The notes under the pieces were generated by a model. It searched no databases. It was given only the letters and a program-made list of their open reading frames with translations, and was not told the DNA's origin. The translations under genes were made by a program, and so were the position numbers. A DNA stretch of 64,000 nucleotides from Cryptomeria japonica (lineage: Eukaryota > Streptophyta > Pinopsida > Cupressales > Cupressaceae): positions 544,718,370 to 544,782,369 of the forward strand of contig NC_081412.1 of the NCBI RefSeq assembly GCF_030272615.1, given 5' to 3'. Below, in pieces: positions 25,377 through 36,300 of this stretch; position 1 is the stretch's first letter, and the number at the start of each line of letters is the position of its first letter.

Positions 25377-26443
25377 TGTTGGTATTTTAGTATGGTTTTT
25401 TCATTGATATCAACACCTACTGAAACACTAGCACTTTGGAGATCCAGCAGCATTCACCGGCAAGCAAGTAACTATTGCACAGTTATTGATATAATGTTCA
25501 CCGACAGGATATAATGATCACCGACACTTGGAATGATATGGAAGACACTTGGTAATGTCAAAGACATTATATGGACACTTTGTTTTAAAGAATTAATGAC
25601 TGGTATAATCATACTTACATATTTGCTATTATCGACAAATAGGTCCAAGATTACCTAGGGTTACACCAACAGGTTTATCTTTTCCAGATCAGCGTGGTAT
25701 GCTATGAAGATGATTTATTATTGTTGTAAATGCATTAAGCTGACATGTTTAATCGGTTATTGCATCAGATATTATATTGATTGTAAAATGTTTTTATTGT
25801 AATATCTTGTAGAGCCGACCTACTAAAATTGGTCTTAGGTTATGGTATAAATGCAAGATCTTATTTGTAAGATCGAATGTGGAATGCGAAAAAGAATTGT
25901 GTGAAGGTATATGCGAGATTAAGCAGAGGTATACACAAAGATATCATTTGAAGGTGAAGCTAGGTTTTTGTAGAAGCATATCAGCATTACACCGGTACTG
26001 AATCGAGCATATGAAGATTCTATTTTGAGTAGTACATTCTTATTGGATTTAACCATCCAACTGTAGTCAGTGGAACTCCCATTTTGTGATTGAGCAGTGA
26101 GCTCTAGGTTGTTGGCCTTTCTGCATGTGCAGACCCCATTTATGTACACTTACTATCTGTAGTAGTATCATCTGATTATGGGTAAGGTTTCCCACCATGG
26201 TTTTTCCCCTTACAGGGTTTACACATACAAATATTGGTGTTATGTGTTGTGGATGACTTTGTATTTATGTTTCATGCATTAATCTTTATCGGTATAACAA
26301 TTTACTGTTAACACTATCTACCGGCATACTTAACTGGTTTACCGGTATCAAGCATTAAGTTGGTTAAGTGGTTTTTGGTTTGAATTTATTAGACAACTGA
26401 TTCATCCCCCCCCCCCCCTCTCAGTTGTCTCCATGACCTAACG
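25377..26443 (+). mobile_element. Solo copia-type LTR with GATCC duplication
   Basis: It begins TGTTGGTATTTTAG and ends CCTAACG, where CA is expected. GATCC stands on both sides (25372-25376 and 26444-26448). Near the end a C-run lies in the loop of a perfect 10-bp stem (26391-26430), a structure shared with the LTRs of the copia at 3625-10620. It lies inside the family-B reading frame: joining the flanks through one GATCC keeps the frame open (SSYFRVRDP continuing IFTNLDYDMVDD). No internal copia sequence remains, so LTR-LTR recombination is likely. Confidence 0.82.
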
Positions 26444-26548
26444 GATCCTATATTTACTAATCTAGATTACGATATGGTTGATGATGTTGTCCATCTTAAC
26501 ATTGTTGATTTTAATGATTCTCATGATATGTATGATCTAAAGGTTTAA

Positions 26549-26995
26549 TCTATTAAAATTTTAATTTACATTTAGAAATTATTTTTATATGGGTAGAATT
26601 ATAATTAATTAAATATTTATAAAAATATTAAAATAAATAAGTTAGAATTATTTTTATTATTATTATTTTTAATTAAAATAATAATAATTAAATATTGGTT
26701 TTAAGGTTAAGTTTATCATTGTATTTTATTATTTAAATTTTAATTACGTAGATTAATTTATAATTATAATTATATAAGTTTTGAACTAAATTAGAATTAT
26801 AGTTATCATTAATTTCAATATTGTAAATTAATTTAAGTAATATTTTGTTCTATAAAATTAGAGTTAAAACTAAGCTATAATTAGAGTTAGATTTAAAATT
26901 ATATAAATTATTATAATTACATGATTATCTAATTTTAGGGTTCTAATATATATAGAATATATTTTTAAGTTATCATTTATTAGTAACTAAAGTAA
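26549..26995. other. AT-rich tract, no gene
   Basis: Strongly AT-rich, with runs such as 'tttttattattattattttt'. No frame or paired repeat is supported. Confidence 0.5.
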
Positions 26996-27557
26996 TCATT
27001 TTCTCATTTTCCAAAAAAAAAGAGACCCTTTCCTCACAAACATCCTCAATAAAGGAAATCGAGGGACATGCCAAATTAATAATAATAGAGGGTGAACCCC
27101 TTCGATAGGCCCACATGGAAACCTTTCTAGCATCATTACTAGGCTCATCTTCTCAATTATACTCACCATTGAGAGGGGAAACCTCTTGAAACACAAAACC
27201 TTCATTGGTCCTAGCCACCAAAAATTCTTAGGAGCTAAAGGGGGAAGAATAAATCCCCTAGGGAAGCCATGAATGGATGGAGTAGAGTACAGACCCTCCT
27301 TGACTAGAGCCTCCACATTTGTAGAATTATCTCTATCCTCCTCGTTTGACAAGCACTCGTGAACATATCTTGAGGAATTTGTAACCTCCAAGCAGGCAAA
27401 TAAATGGGATTCCAACCAGATGTCAAACAACAACTCATCTTCTTCATTAGCAGAATAATCCCCATCACTATCCTCATCCTTTGAGTTCCCCTTGTAGGCT
27501 CAAAAACTTATGAGATCTCCTCCATCACTAGAAGCTAGAGTTTTTGCCTCCATCGGC
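26996..27557 (-). pseudogene. Orphan ORF remnant, product not recognised
   Basis: A minus-strand frame can be read from an ATG near 27553 (MEAKTLASSDGGDLISF) through one stop into an acidic stretch (NSKDEDSDGDYSANEEDE), then LLFDIWLESHLFACLEV and GFILPPLAPKNFWWLG. Its base composition is clearly less AT-rich than the tracts on both sides, so it looks like an inserted piece of coding DNA. I recognise no family. A retroelement ORF1 or a captured gene fragment is possible. Confidence 0.35.
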
Positions 27558-27895
27558 TTTTTTCAAATAATATTATAGTTATATTTATTATTATATATTT
27601 TATAATTTATAATATATTATGTTTATATTTAATGAATATTATCTATGAAATTGGTACTAAATATAATGTTTTTATTTTTATATAATAAATATAACATAAA
27701 TATATTTTATTATAACATAAATATATTTTATAATAAACTTAATATAATTTTAAATAATATTTATATAAAATATTTTAATTAGTATTATATGTAAAAACTA
27801 TGGTATATATTAATTATATTTTTATTTAATAATATATATTATATACAACATAATTTAGAATATATATATTTAATTATTATATGTGTATTCAAAGG
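27558..27895. other. Very AT-rich tract, no gene
   Basis: Almost pure A/T, with TATA and TTTA repeats. It may be a matrix-attachment-like or simple decayed sequence; nothing specific can be claimed. Confidence 0.5.
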
Positions 27896-27899
27896 ATTT

Positions 27900-28780
27900 T
27901 TATTCCTCCTTGTCCATGGGTCTTGACTAGTCTCCTACTACTTCTGAGGAGATATCTCCTACCCCCCCATTAGGGTCCTTTTCACTAGTCCATAGGGCTT
28001 CTACCCCCAAACCCGACTCCCCTACTCTGGATGAGAAAGTATCTAAGATGGCTAAGGTGGTTGAATGACAAGATGCGGTCATATATTGGCTCACCTCCCA
28101 ATTGAGAGTGGCCAAAAAGAAGATAAGTAGGCTTGAAGTGGTGGTTGAGGTTGAGGCTTAGGGTGACAACTAGGCATTGGGAGGATAAGGATGAGAAAGT
28201 TTGGAAGGCCGCCAATGATATGACAGAGAACTTGGAAAAATGGAATATTGTTGAGGACAAGCTCAAGGATCTTAATGAAAAAATTTCTCAGAGGGATGAC
28301 AGGAGAGCTATAGTTGAGCTAAAGGAAAACCATGAGATTTTGAAAAAGAAAGTCAAGGAAATGACTGCTCTAAGTTAGGAAGTGGCAATGAAGAATATAA
28401 CCTCTCTGCATGCCATATAGGAGGAGATAGAATGAAGAGAGGTGAAGAGGAAGGGAGACCTAGAGTCCCTCTCTGTGGTGATAGAACCCCTCACCTCTAT
28501 TGTCAAGGCCACTCTAGATTCAGTCAGTCTAGCCTCGAGGAAGGATTATAACAAAAAGTTTTTTTTTTTGATAAATTTAAAAATATGTGCAATGAATGGC
28601 AGGATGATAATTCCCAAACTTAGTAGACCATTCCTTTGTGACTTTGGTAGGTGGTTGAATGTTGTTTATTTTTTTGGTTTTGTGCTTAGTGGTTCTTTCC
28701 TAATCATTTATTGGGTTTTAGCATGTTTTGGTCTTTTGTGTTTTTTGGTTGGGTTTTCTCTTTAATGAATATGTAAAAGT
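27900..28780 (+). pseudogene. Coiled-coil ORF remnant, transposon-like
   Basis: The plus strand reads, in two frames, QDAVIYWLTSQLRVAKKK then WKAANDMTENLEKWN and KLKDLNEKISQRDDRRA, followed by ELKENHEILKKKVKEM: a heptad-type coiled coil rich in Lys and Glu. Stops interrupt it. After about 28560 come T-rich sequence and short hydrophobic frames. The layout (coiled coil, then a T-rich tail) resembles the ORFs at 47800-49740 and 49745-50829, but I cannot show homology by eye. Confidence 0.35.
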
Positions 28781-29183
28781 TTGGGTCTATCCTCCATTAA
28801 TTAATCAGAACATAATTTAGAATAATAAATATAGTTGATATATTAATTCTATATAAGACAAATAAATATTAAACATATATCGAATATATCTAATATAAAT
28901 AAACTATAATGTTCAAGTAAAAACAAGTCATCTAGAAAACACACTAGTATTGATGTTTGATTGGAATGTAATAAAATTTTAATTTGTCTCAAGTTTAAGG
29001 AAATATTATGGAAACAAATTGCATGTAAATCATTATTTAACATATTGAAAAACGAGGGAGTGATAACATCTCTTTCCATTATGTTTTGATTAATGTCAAT
29101 CATTTTTTCCACCCATTTTGAAGGACAAAAATGAATAGAAGAAAATGCTTTTGTCTTTTGTTAAAAAGATCAACAATAAAGAA

Positions 29184-29185
<2 letters not shown>

Positions 29186-29226
<41 letters not shown>

Positions 29227-29281
29227 ATATATATATATATCCCTCTCTCTCTATATCTCCGTATATATCACACACACACAC
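29186..29281. repeat. Compound microsatellite (TC)n-(TA)n-(CA)n
   Basis: About 20 TC units (29186-29225) are followed by TA repeats (29225-29240), a second short TC/TA stretch and a CA run (29268-29281). It lies about 0.85 kb upstream of the GLR start codon. TC runs are common in plant 5' flanks, but no regulatory role can be claimed. Confidence 0.95.
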
Positions 29282-30123
29282 ATTCCTTGTTCCCCCTTCC
29301 ACCTTCTCTCTCACCAAGGTGTGATTGTTACTTTTATAATAAGAATAATTAAAAAGTATTCAATTAATAATGCTTTGTTGTATAATTTAATAGTATTGAC
29401 TATTTATTGTTATGAGTCTGTATTATGAGTTTGACTGTTTATGCATGTTTATGGATATGTTTATAATTGTCAAGGGGTTCAAAATGAGATGTTTTCACAT
29501 TTTTATGATTACATGTATTTGAGGTATAAAAATTAACACACCTTGAATTAATCAATCAACTAATAGAAAAAATTGCAATATAATTTTTTAGGTCATTCAA
29601 CATTGACACATCATATTTTGAGATTAAAAAAAAATTCAATCTTTCCCAAACCAAAAAAAAAGTTAAATAAAAAGAAAAAAAAAATTAAATTAAAATTACA
29701 AAAGAATGTATCATAAACAGCTCGAAAAATTACTTTAACTAATTCTATTTTGTAATATTATTTTGTTCGCTATATCCTCACTTAGAATCAGATCTTTTTA
29801 CTAATGCAAGAGTGGCGGACTTCCATGAAATTTCCTCTTGAATATTTCGGATGCGAGTTGAATATTTCCAGAAAAATTGCCCTTTGAATGTTAAGGCATC
29901 TCTTATTTTAAAAAATTATATCTTATGTTTTATACATACATATATTACTCTAGAATATTAAGAGTATATCCAAAATGCCTAAATACAGCCATCAAATTTA
30001 AGCCTGGACTCTGGTCAACAGCCACTTCTGAATTCTCCTTCAGGATTGATGATTGCACATTTAATACGCCAGTAAAGGGAGCAATTGTACTGTTCGACTC
30101 GCATATTTTTTATTACTGAAGGT

Positions 30124-30394
30124 ATGGGCAGCAGAGCCAATTTTGGATGTCCAGTCTTGCAGATTGGTATTGTTTTTCTTTTGTTGTGTGCGGTTTCATT
30201 GGGAGAAATAAATGGTTCGTCAATAAATATCGGTGCTATAATCGCGTTGGACACAACCAATGGAAAAATAGCTAAGACTGCTATTGAATTGGCGGTTGAA
30301 GACGTAAACAAAAACACCAGCGTTCTGAATGGCACGCTCCTCAACCTTCATATCCGAGACTCCACACAAGATCCACTTGCAGGCGCTTCTGAAG
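30124..30394 (+). CDS. GLR: GLR exon 1 (signal peptide, start of ATD)
   Basis: Encodes residues 1-90 and the first base of codon 91. VLQIGIVFLLLCAVSLG is the signal-peptide core. The donor is GAAG/GTAACG. The 134-bp intron that follows ends CTGCAG/CG at 30528. The in-frame ATG at 30501 lies in this intron and is not the start. Confidence 0.88.
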
Positions 30395-33300
30395 GTAACG
30401 AAACCTCCTTTACGCACCAGAATAGTATCTTTATATGAAGATATATGTTTATTATACATTTCTCTATCAGTTCATCCTATAGGAATAAAACAGAATACTT
30501 ATGGGTTGCCTTGAAATGAGCACTGCAGCGTTGGAACTGCTAAGAGAAGAATGTGTGAGCATAGTCGGCCCACAAACTTCCGTGGTAGCTGAGTTCGTGG
30601 CGTATTTGAGCGTTGCAGCGCGCGTTCCAATTGTAACATTTGCCGCAACGAATCCCTCTCTGTCGATGCATCAATACCCTTACTTCATTCGTATGGCACC
30701 CAGTGATTCAATGCATATGCGTGCAATAGCAAAGCTCATACAAAACTACAGGTGGAGGGATGTGGCGCTGGTCTATGTAGATGACGATTTGGGGACGGGG
30801 GCTATCCCCGCCTTAAACGATGCCTTACAAGATGTGGGGGCAAAAATTGTTTTCCAAGCTGCAGTCTCTCCTCTGGCCAATAGCTCCGCAATAAGAAGGG
30901 TTCTTGAAGATAAAATGATGACGCTGGAATCTCGAGTATTTATTGTACATATGCATCCTGATTTGGCTTTAATCCTATTTTCCGAGGCGGACAAATTAGG
31001 AATGATAAGCAGTGATTATGTATGGATCATTACCGATGGATTTGCCAGTCTATTAGATTCCTTCAACGCTAGTTCTCTCCTCTCTATGAAGGGTGTGTTG
31101 GGGGTCAAAAGAAAACTCAATCAAACAGACGAGCCAAGGCAGAAGGATTTTGCTGAAAGATGGGAGGAGCGGTTTAGAACCGAGAATCCTACAATACCAA
31201 GACTGAAATTAAATTCCCGCGCACTCGTTGCATATGATACGGTATGGGCGGTTGCTTTTGCAATCGGTCGTCTTCTGCGTCAGGGATCGTTTAATGGTGG
31301 TTTCTCAGCGGCCTCTAGCAGCACCAAGATTTTAAATTTCAAGGCTTTTGACGGTGGAGAGCAATTGCTTAATCAGATCCTACAGACAAACTTTCTAGGC
31401 CTGAGCGGCCCTGTTCAAATAAGTCGTCAAACGGGAGAACCTTCGGGGTGCTCATACGATATAATAAATGTTGTTGACAATAGATATAATGTAGTTGGGT
31501 CGTGGACAGAAAGGGGTCTGAATATATATTCCGAACAGGCAGTCACTTGGGGTGATGGATCAACAAAGACGCCACGTGGGTGGGAGATACCTTTGCCAGG
31601 CAAGAAACTAAAAATAGCAGTGCCTTGGGACCGAGGGTTTACACAATTCGTCAGGGTAAAACCAGATCAACCCAACCAGACTAATTATGAAGTTACAGGC
31701 TTCTGTATTGATGTATTCAAATCGGTGCTCAAAAGATTGGGTTATGAGTTGCCCTATGAATTGATACCTTATGGAACTGGCAATATCACTGCGGGCTACT
31801 ATGATGACCTCGTCTACCAGGTCTATCTCAAGGTCAGTTCACTTTGTTTTTTTCCTTTCTGCAAGATAAATCTATATTACCAATTTACTGGAGTAAAATG
31901 TGAAAATTGATGCAGAATTATGATGCGGTAGTGGGAAATGTAGCAGTGATTGCAAATCGGAGCAAGCATGTGGATTTCACACAGCCTTACACGGAGACGG
32001 GAGTGATAATGGTAGTAGCAAATTCAGATGGAAGATCAAGCGACCCTGGGGCATTCCTGCGCCCATTTACCCCAGCCATGTGGATGACTACTGTTGCATT
32101 TTTCCTCTTTACAGGAGCTGTCGTTTGGTTTCTGGAACACAAGCAGAATAGGGAATTCAGAGGAAATCCTCGGGATCAAATCTTGACATTCATCTGGTAC
32201 TTCTCATCCTCACTTTCTTTGTTTCTATGCCATTACACACACCCTGAATTTATATATGAGTTTTTATTTTATACTTTTCCCAAATAGTTATATATCAATC
32301 CTGAACACTTTAAAAAGGATGCTAAAGCGTAAACAATCTGCATCTTTTAGCGAAGATGTTTACTGTGATCTAGAGAGGAGCCATGGGCTGCTGGTTTAGA
32401 CCACTATACATTGAAATGTAAGAGTGGTATATATTAATATGTATATAGTATATTGTAATTATAAGAAAAAATGGGTATTAAATATATTTTGTTCAGTGTA
32501 GTTTGTGGGTTAGATTGCGTGATAACTTTTTGCATCAACATTTCAAATCACATTGTTTGATCTATCATATTTTTTCTCCTCTGATGATAGATTACTTAAT
32601 GTAATTGGAAAGATCCATATAAAAAATTATCACAAAATCTATTAAAGAAACTACACTGAACAGTATCATAGATTGTAAACCTAATAGCATTAATTAAATA
32701 TATCTTTTATAACAATATATTTAACAAATAATTAAAAAAATTAATTTTTTAAATTACAATAAAAAAATTTAAATAAATTTAAATTACTAAAGTAAAATAA
32801 TAAATTAGATTACGGACAAAATTTATATTTATTTATATTATTATTTTTAAATTAATCAAAATATAAAATATAAAATTCCAATTTTATGTTAAAAAACTTT
32901 TCCAAGGACCCTCCGTTGGTTTGCAAATTCCACGTTATTTTTGACTTATTTGTTTAGCACATTATGATTGCAAATAAGTATACGAAGTTTCCCATGGAAA
33001 TTTTCTCACTTGTCTTTGTTGAACAAATTTAAAAATAGATCGCCATTACAAACGTAGAAAGAGTCAATGTTCGATAATATCGAAGTACATATAACAATTA
33101 AATTATATGTGATGCCTTTCATTAACATCTTATGATTAGATTGAGTATATGAAGGTGTCCTAAGCAAATTTTATACTCGAAGGGGCATTGACCAATGTTT
33201 ATAACAGTATAGACAACGTCATAGTTTTAAATGGTTATTACTATGTTGAAAGAGAAATTTCTTGAACATTACGTATTTCCTTATTCATCAATCCAATGGT

Positions 33301-36300
33301 AGGAATAATTTTCAAGAGCAAATCATGTTTATTTTAGCATAGGATTAAAAGAGTAAAACAAAATAATAAGAATTTTTTTTTATATTAGTATGTATTTTGG
33401 GTTAGATTTAAATGAATATAAAAATGATAAAAGTCATGATTTCTTATTGATACAAATATATGATGACAATATACAATTATTCTAAATTATTTTGTGTAGC
33501 TTATTCAAGAATTTGTTAGCATAATTTTGTTGTATTTCTTTTATTTCTTTGTAAATTGTTGGGATTAAGATGTCTTGGCCTTTGAAAGTCCTATCACTGG
33601 TAATTGGATTTATTTAGTTAATAATCAATTTAATATTGTGAACCTCCTAGGCAATTTTGTTTGCACATGCAAATTTGTCATCTTGTGGGAATTGGAATGT
33701 TGACTTCTCATCCTGCTAAAAATATGGCTTGGATTCTTTATCCTCATATGTGGAAGTAGGTGTCTTACTTAGAGGATCTTGGATTATTGAGAGGTAGGTG
33801 CCATGTGTGATGTAATGATAAATTTCTAACATAATCTATGATAGGCATGATAACAAACCTACCCATGGCAACTTATGATAGTTTTAAGATGTTTAAGACC
33901 ATCATTCATACCTAAATATAGAAAATTTTGGTTGCCCAACTTTTGAAGTTTTAGTGGGGAGTCAAAGAATGATGTGCATGTGTCATTTGCATGTGGCTAG
34001 AAAGTGTTTTCGGATGACTCCTTCTATCTTCATGTAGAAGTTTCCTTGTATTTCTCTATATCAAGTTGTTGTAGGGATAATTATACATGCTATGTTTTGT
34101 AGGTGAAGTGTTATGCTATCAAAGTTTCTACAAATTATGGGTTGTTGATTTAATGCTCCTCTCGAAAAGTCTAGTATTGATATTGTATTGTAATTGATAA
34201 GATTACTAGAAATACAAATTACTGTGATTTTGAAGTGTGGGGTTTTTCTTCTGAAGTAGTTTTCTCCACATGTAGTAAATGCTCATTATGGTATTTTATT
34301 TACATTTTTATTATCTCTATCTAAATATGTTTCTTCTTTTGTAACAGCTAAATAGTTGTAAATAAAATTTATACCGTCTCCCCACTAAATTAGTGTTAGG
34401 AAGCTTTTTCCACACCTTTTCTTCCTTTCAATTGGTATCACATTTTAGTCAATTTTGGTTTCATTGTTGGGTAGTTGAGTTTTTATCCTTATCTCAGTTT
34501 GAGTGGACACTTTTGCATGCTGATTTCAAAAGCTTATTGTAGGATAAATATAATAAGCATACCTAGAATACTGAAGATGGATAATTTTAATGGCAATAAC
34601 TTCAAACCATGGAATTTCAAAATGGGGGATATACTCTTAGATTGAGATATAAGGGTGGCAATGCCAGAAATAAAACTAGTCAACATGGCCTAGGATGTTT
34701 GGGATGTAAAAAATAAAAAACTAAGGGCCACATAAGGCTCTATTTGGCAGACTCCATGTTTTTGAATTTTCATGAAGAGAAGAATGCAAAAAATCTTTGG
34801 AAGAAGCTCGAATAATTTTATCATTTTAAATCCTTGGTAAACAAACTATTCTTGAGAAAGAATATGTATTCACAAGAGATGGAAGATGGAGGAACTATTT
34901 TTTATCATCTCAATGCATTCAATCTGATAGTGTCTTAGTTGGGTTTTGTTGGTGACAAGATTAAGGAGGAGGATTGTTGCATTATTTTGTTATATTCTTT
35001 GTCACATCCATGGGACCACCTTGTTATGGCTATTAGGAGTACAACCACTAAGTTCAATATGGATGGGGTGGTAGCGCCATTAATTCTTGAATAGATAGAA
35101 ATTTTTACTTTTGGGTTGGCTATGGAGGCTCTTGTAGTTTATGGAATATCTAGGAAGATAGGAAGGACAAGAAAAATGATTTAGGTAGATCCAAATAGTA
35201 TGGGAGATTTAAGTCTCCTAAAAAGTCCAAGGAAACATATTAGAACTATGGAAAACCAATCTTTATTGTAAAGAATGTGAGGAGAAAAAGAAGATGAAAA
35301 GACAACCCTTTGATTTAGATTCAAATAAATCCTCTTAAGATGATAGTGAATCCTTTATCATATCCTTGGAAACTCATGTACTAAATATCTATGGTTGATA
35401 GATTTGGTGCATCATTGCACATGACCTTACATTGGGCTGGTTCACAAAGTATGAGGAATGTGATGGTGGGAGGGTGTATGTCAATGATCATTGTCATTTG
35501 AATATTGTTGATTGTGAAGAGAAAAAATTAGATTACCTAATGGCAAAGTGAAAGGGATCGATCGTGTCCTACATATCTTAGGTTCAACACAAAACCTATG
35601 TTTTGTAAGTAAATTGAGAGATGTGGATGTGCAGGTTGTTTTTGTAAGGTGGATGCAAGATGACCTAATGAGATATTATGCTTGCTACTTGGATATTGGG
35701 ATTGGCACCTTATATAAGCAAGATGGACAAATTGTATAGTTTAATATTACTTATGTAGAGCCAAAGAAGAGGACTATAGATTCTTCATCCATACCAAGAT
35801 GTATATTGCTTCTACATGTGATGCTCATACTTTTTGCATGTTGAAGGGTGCAAATTTTTTGGAGGTTGAACTTCCAATGGAGAAGACAATGTTATGACAC
35901 CAAAGACTTGGTCATATTAGAGAGAAGAATTTCAAATCCCTAAAAATTAAATGCCTAATAGAGGATCTTGGTGATTGTAATCTTGAGTTTAATTTTTACA
36001 AACACTGCATTACGACAAGAAAAGACATTGCAAATATTTTTCACTTTAGGTATGCAAAATAGTTTTTCCATTAGTTTGTGGTCATGTAAGAAGTAAATAC
36101 ACAAAATGTGAAATATTTTCACATAAGTTTGGGGATCACCTTGCCCATTATATTTCTCGAGAGAATGAACCTCAATGTTTTTTAGGATAAGAGTACAAAT
36201 GATGTCATCAAAAAGAAGGGTAGTAGTATCACATCTAGGAAGATTGAATTTGGATTGGGTTATAGAAGTCAATTTTTGTTACAAATATTAAAAATATAGA

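Larger units (their letters stand above)
13387..26548 (+). mobile_element. Gypsy-like family B element (copy 2), twice interrupted
   Basis: The element's own sequence is 13387-13711, 21474-25376 and 26444-26548. Its LTR and leader share order and motifs with the minus strand of 38350-39353, for example CAAGTGAGCAAGCAATTAG at about 21534, and TATAAAAGGAGGTCTACCCC near 13678. A 7.8-kb chromovirus and a 1.07-kb solo LTR sit inside it, each with a target-site duplication, so removing them rejoins the element. The coding part has gag and protease-like regions and then a short tail that stops at 26548; no reverse transcriptase or integrase is seen. It is either 3'-truncated or a non-autonomous family. 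Confidence 0.7.

Noticed and set aside
30501-30528. The ATG at 30501 as the GLR start codon, giving a long single ORF to 31910
   Set aside because: It lies in the 134-bp intron 1. Exon 1 from 30124 supplies the signal peptide and the start of the amino-terminal domain, and joins in phase at 30529.
32197-32287. Read-through of exon 3 to a stop near 32287 as the true end of a truncated GLR
   Set aside because: The read-through text is not GLR-like, while the donor at 32197 and exons at 52138 onward restore the whole pore, M3, S2 and M4.
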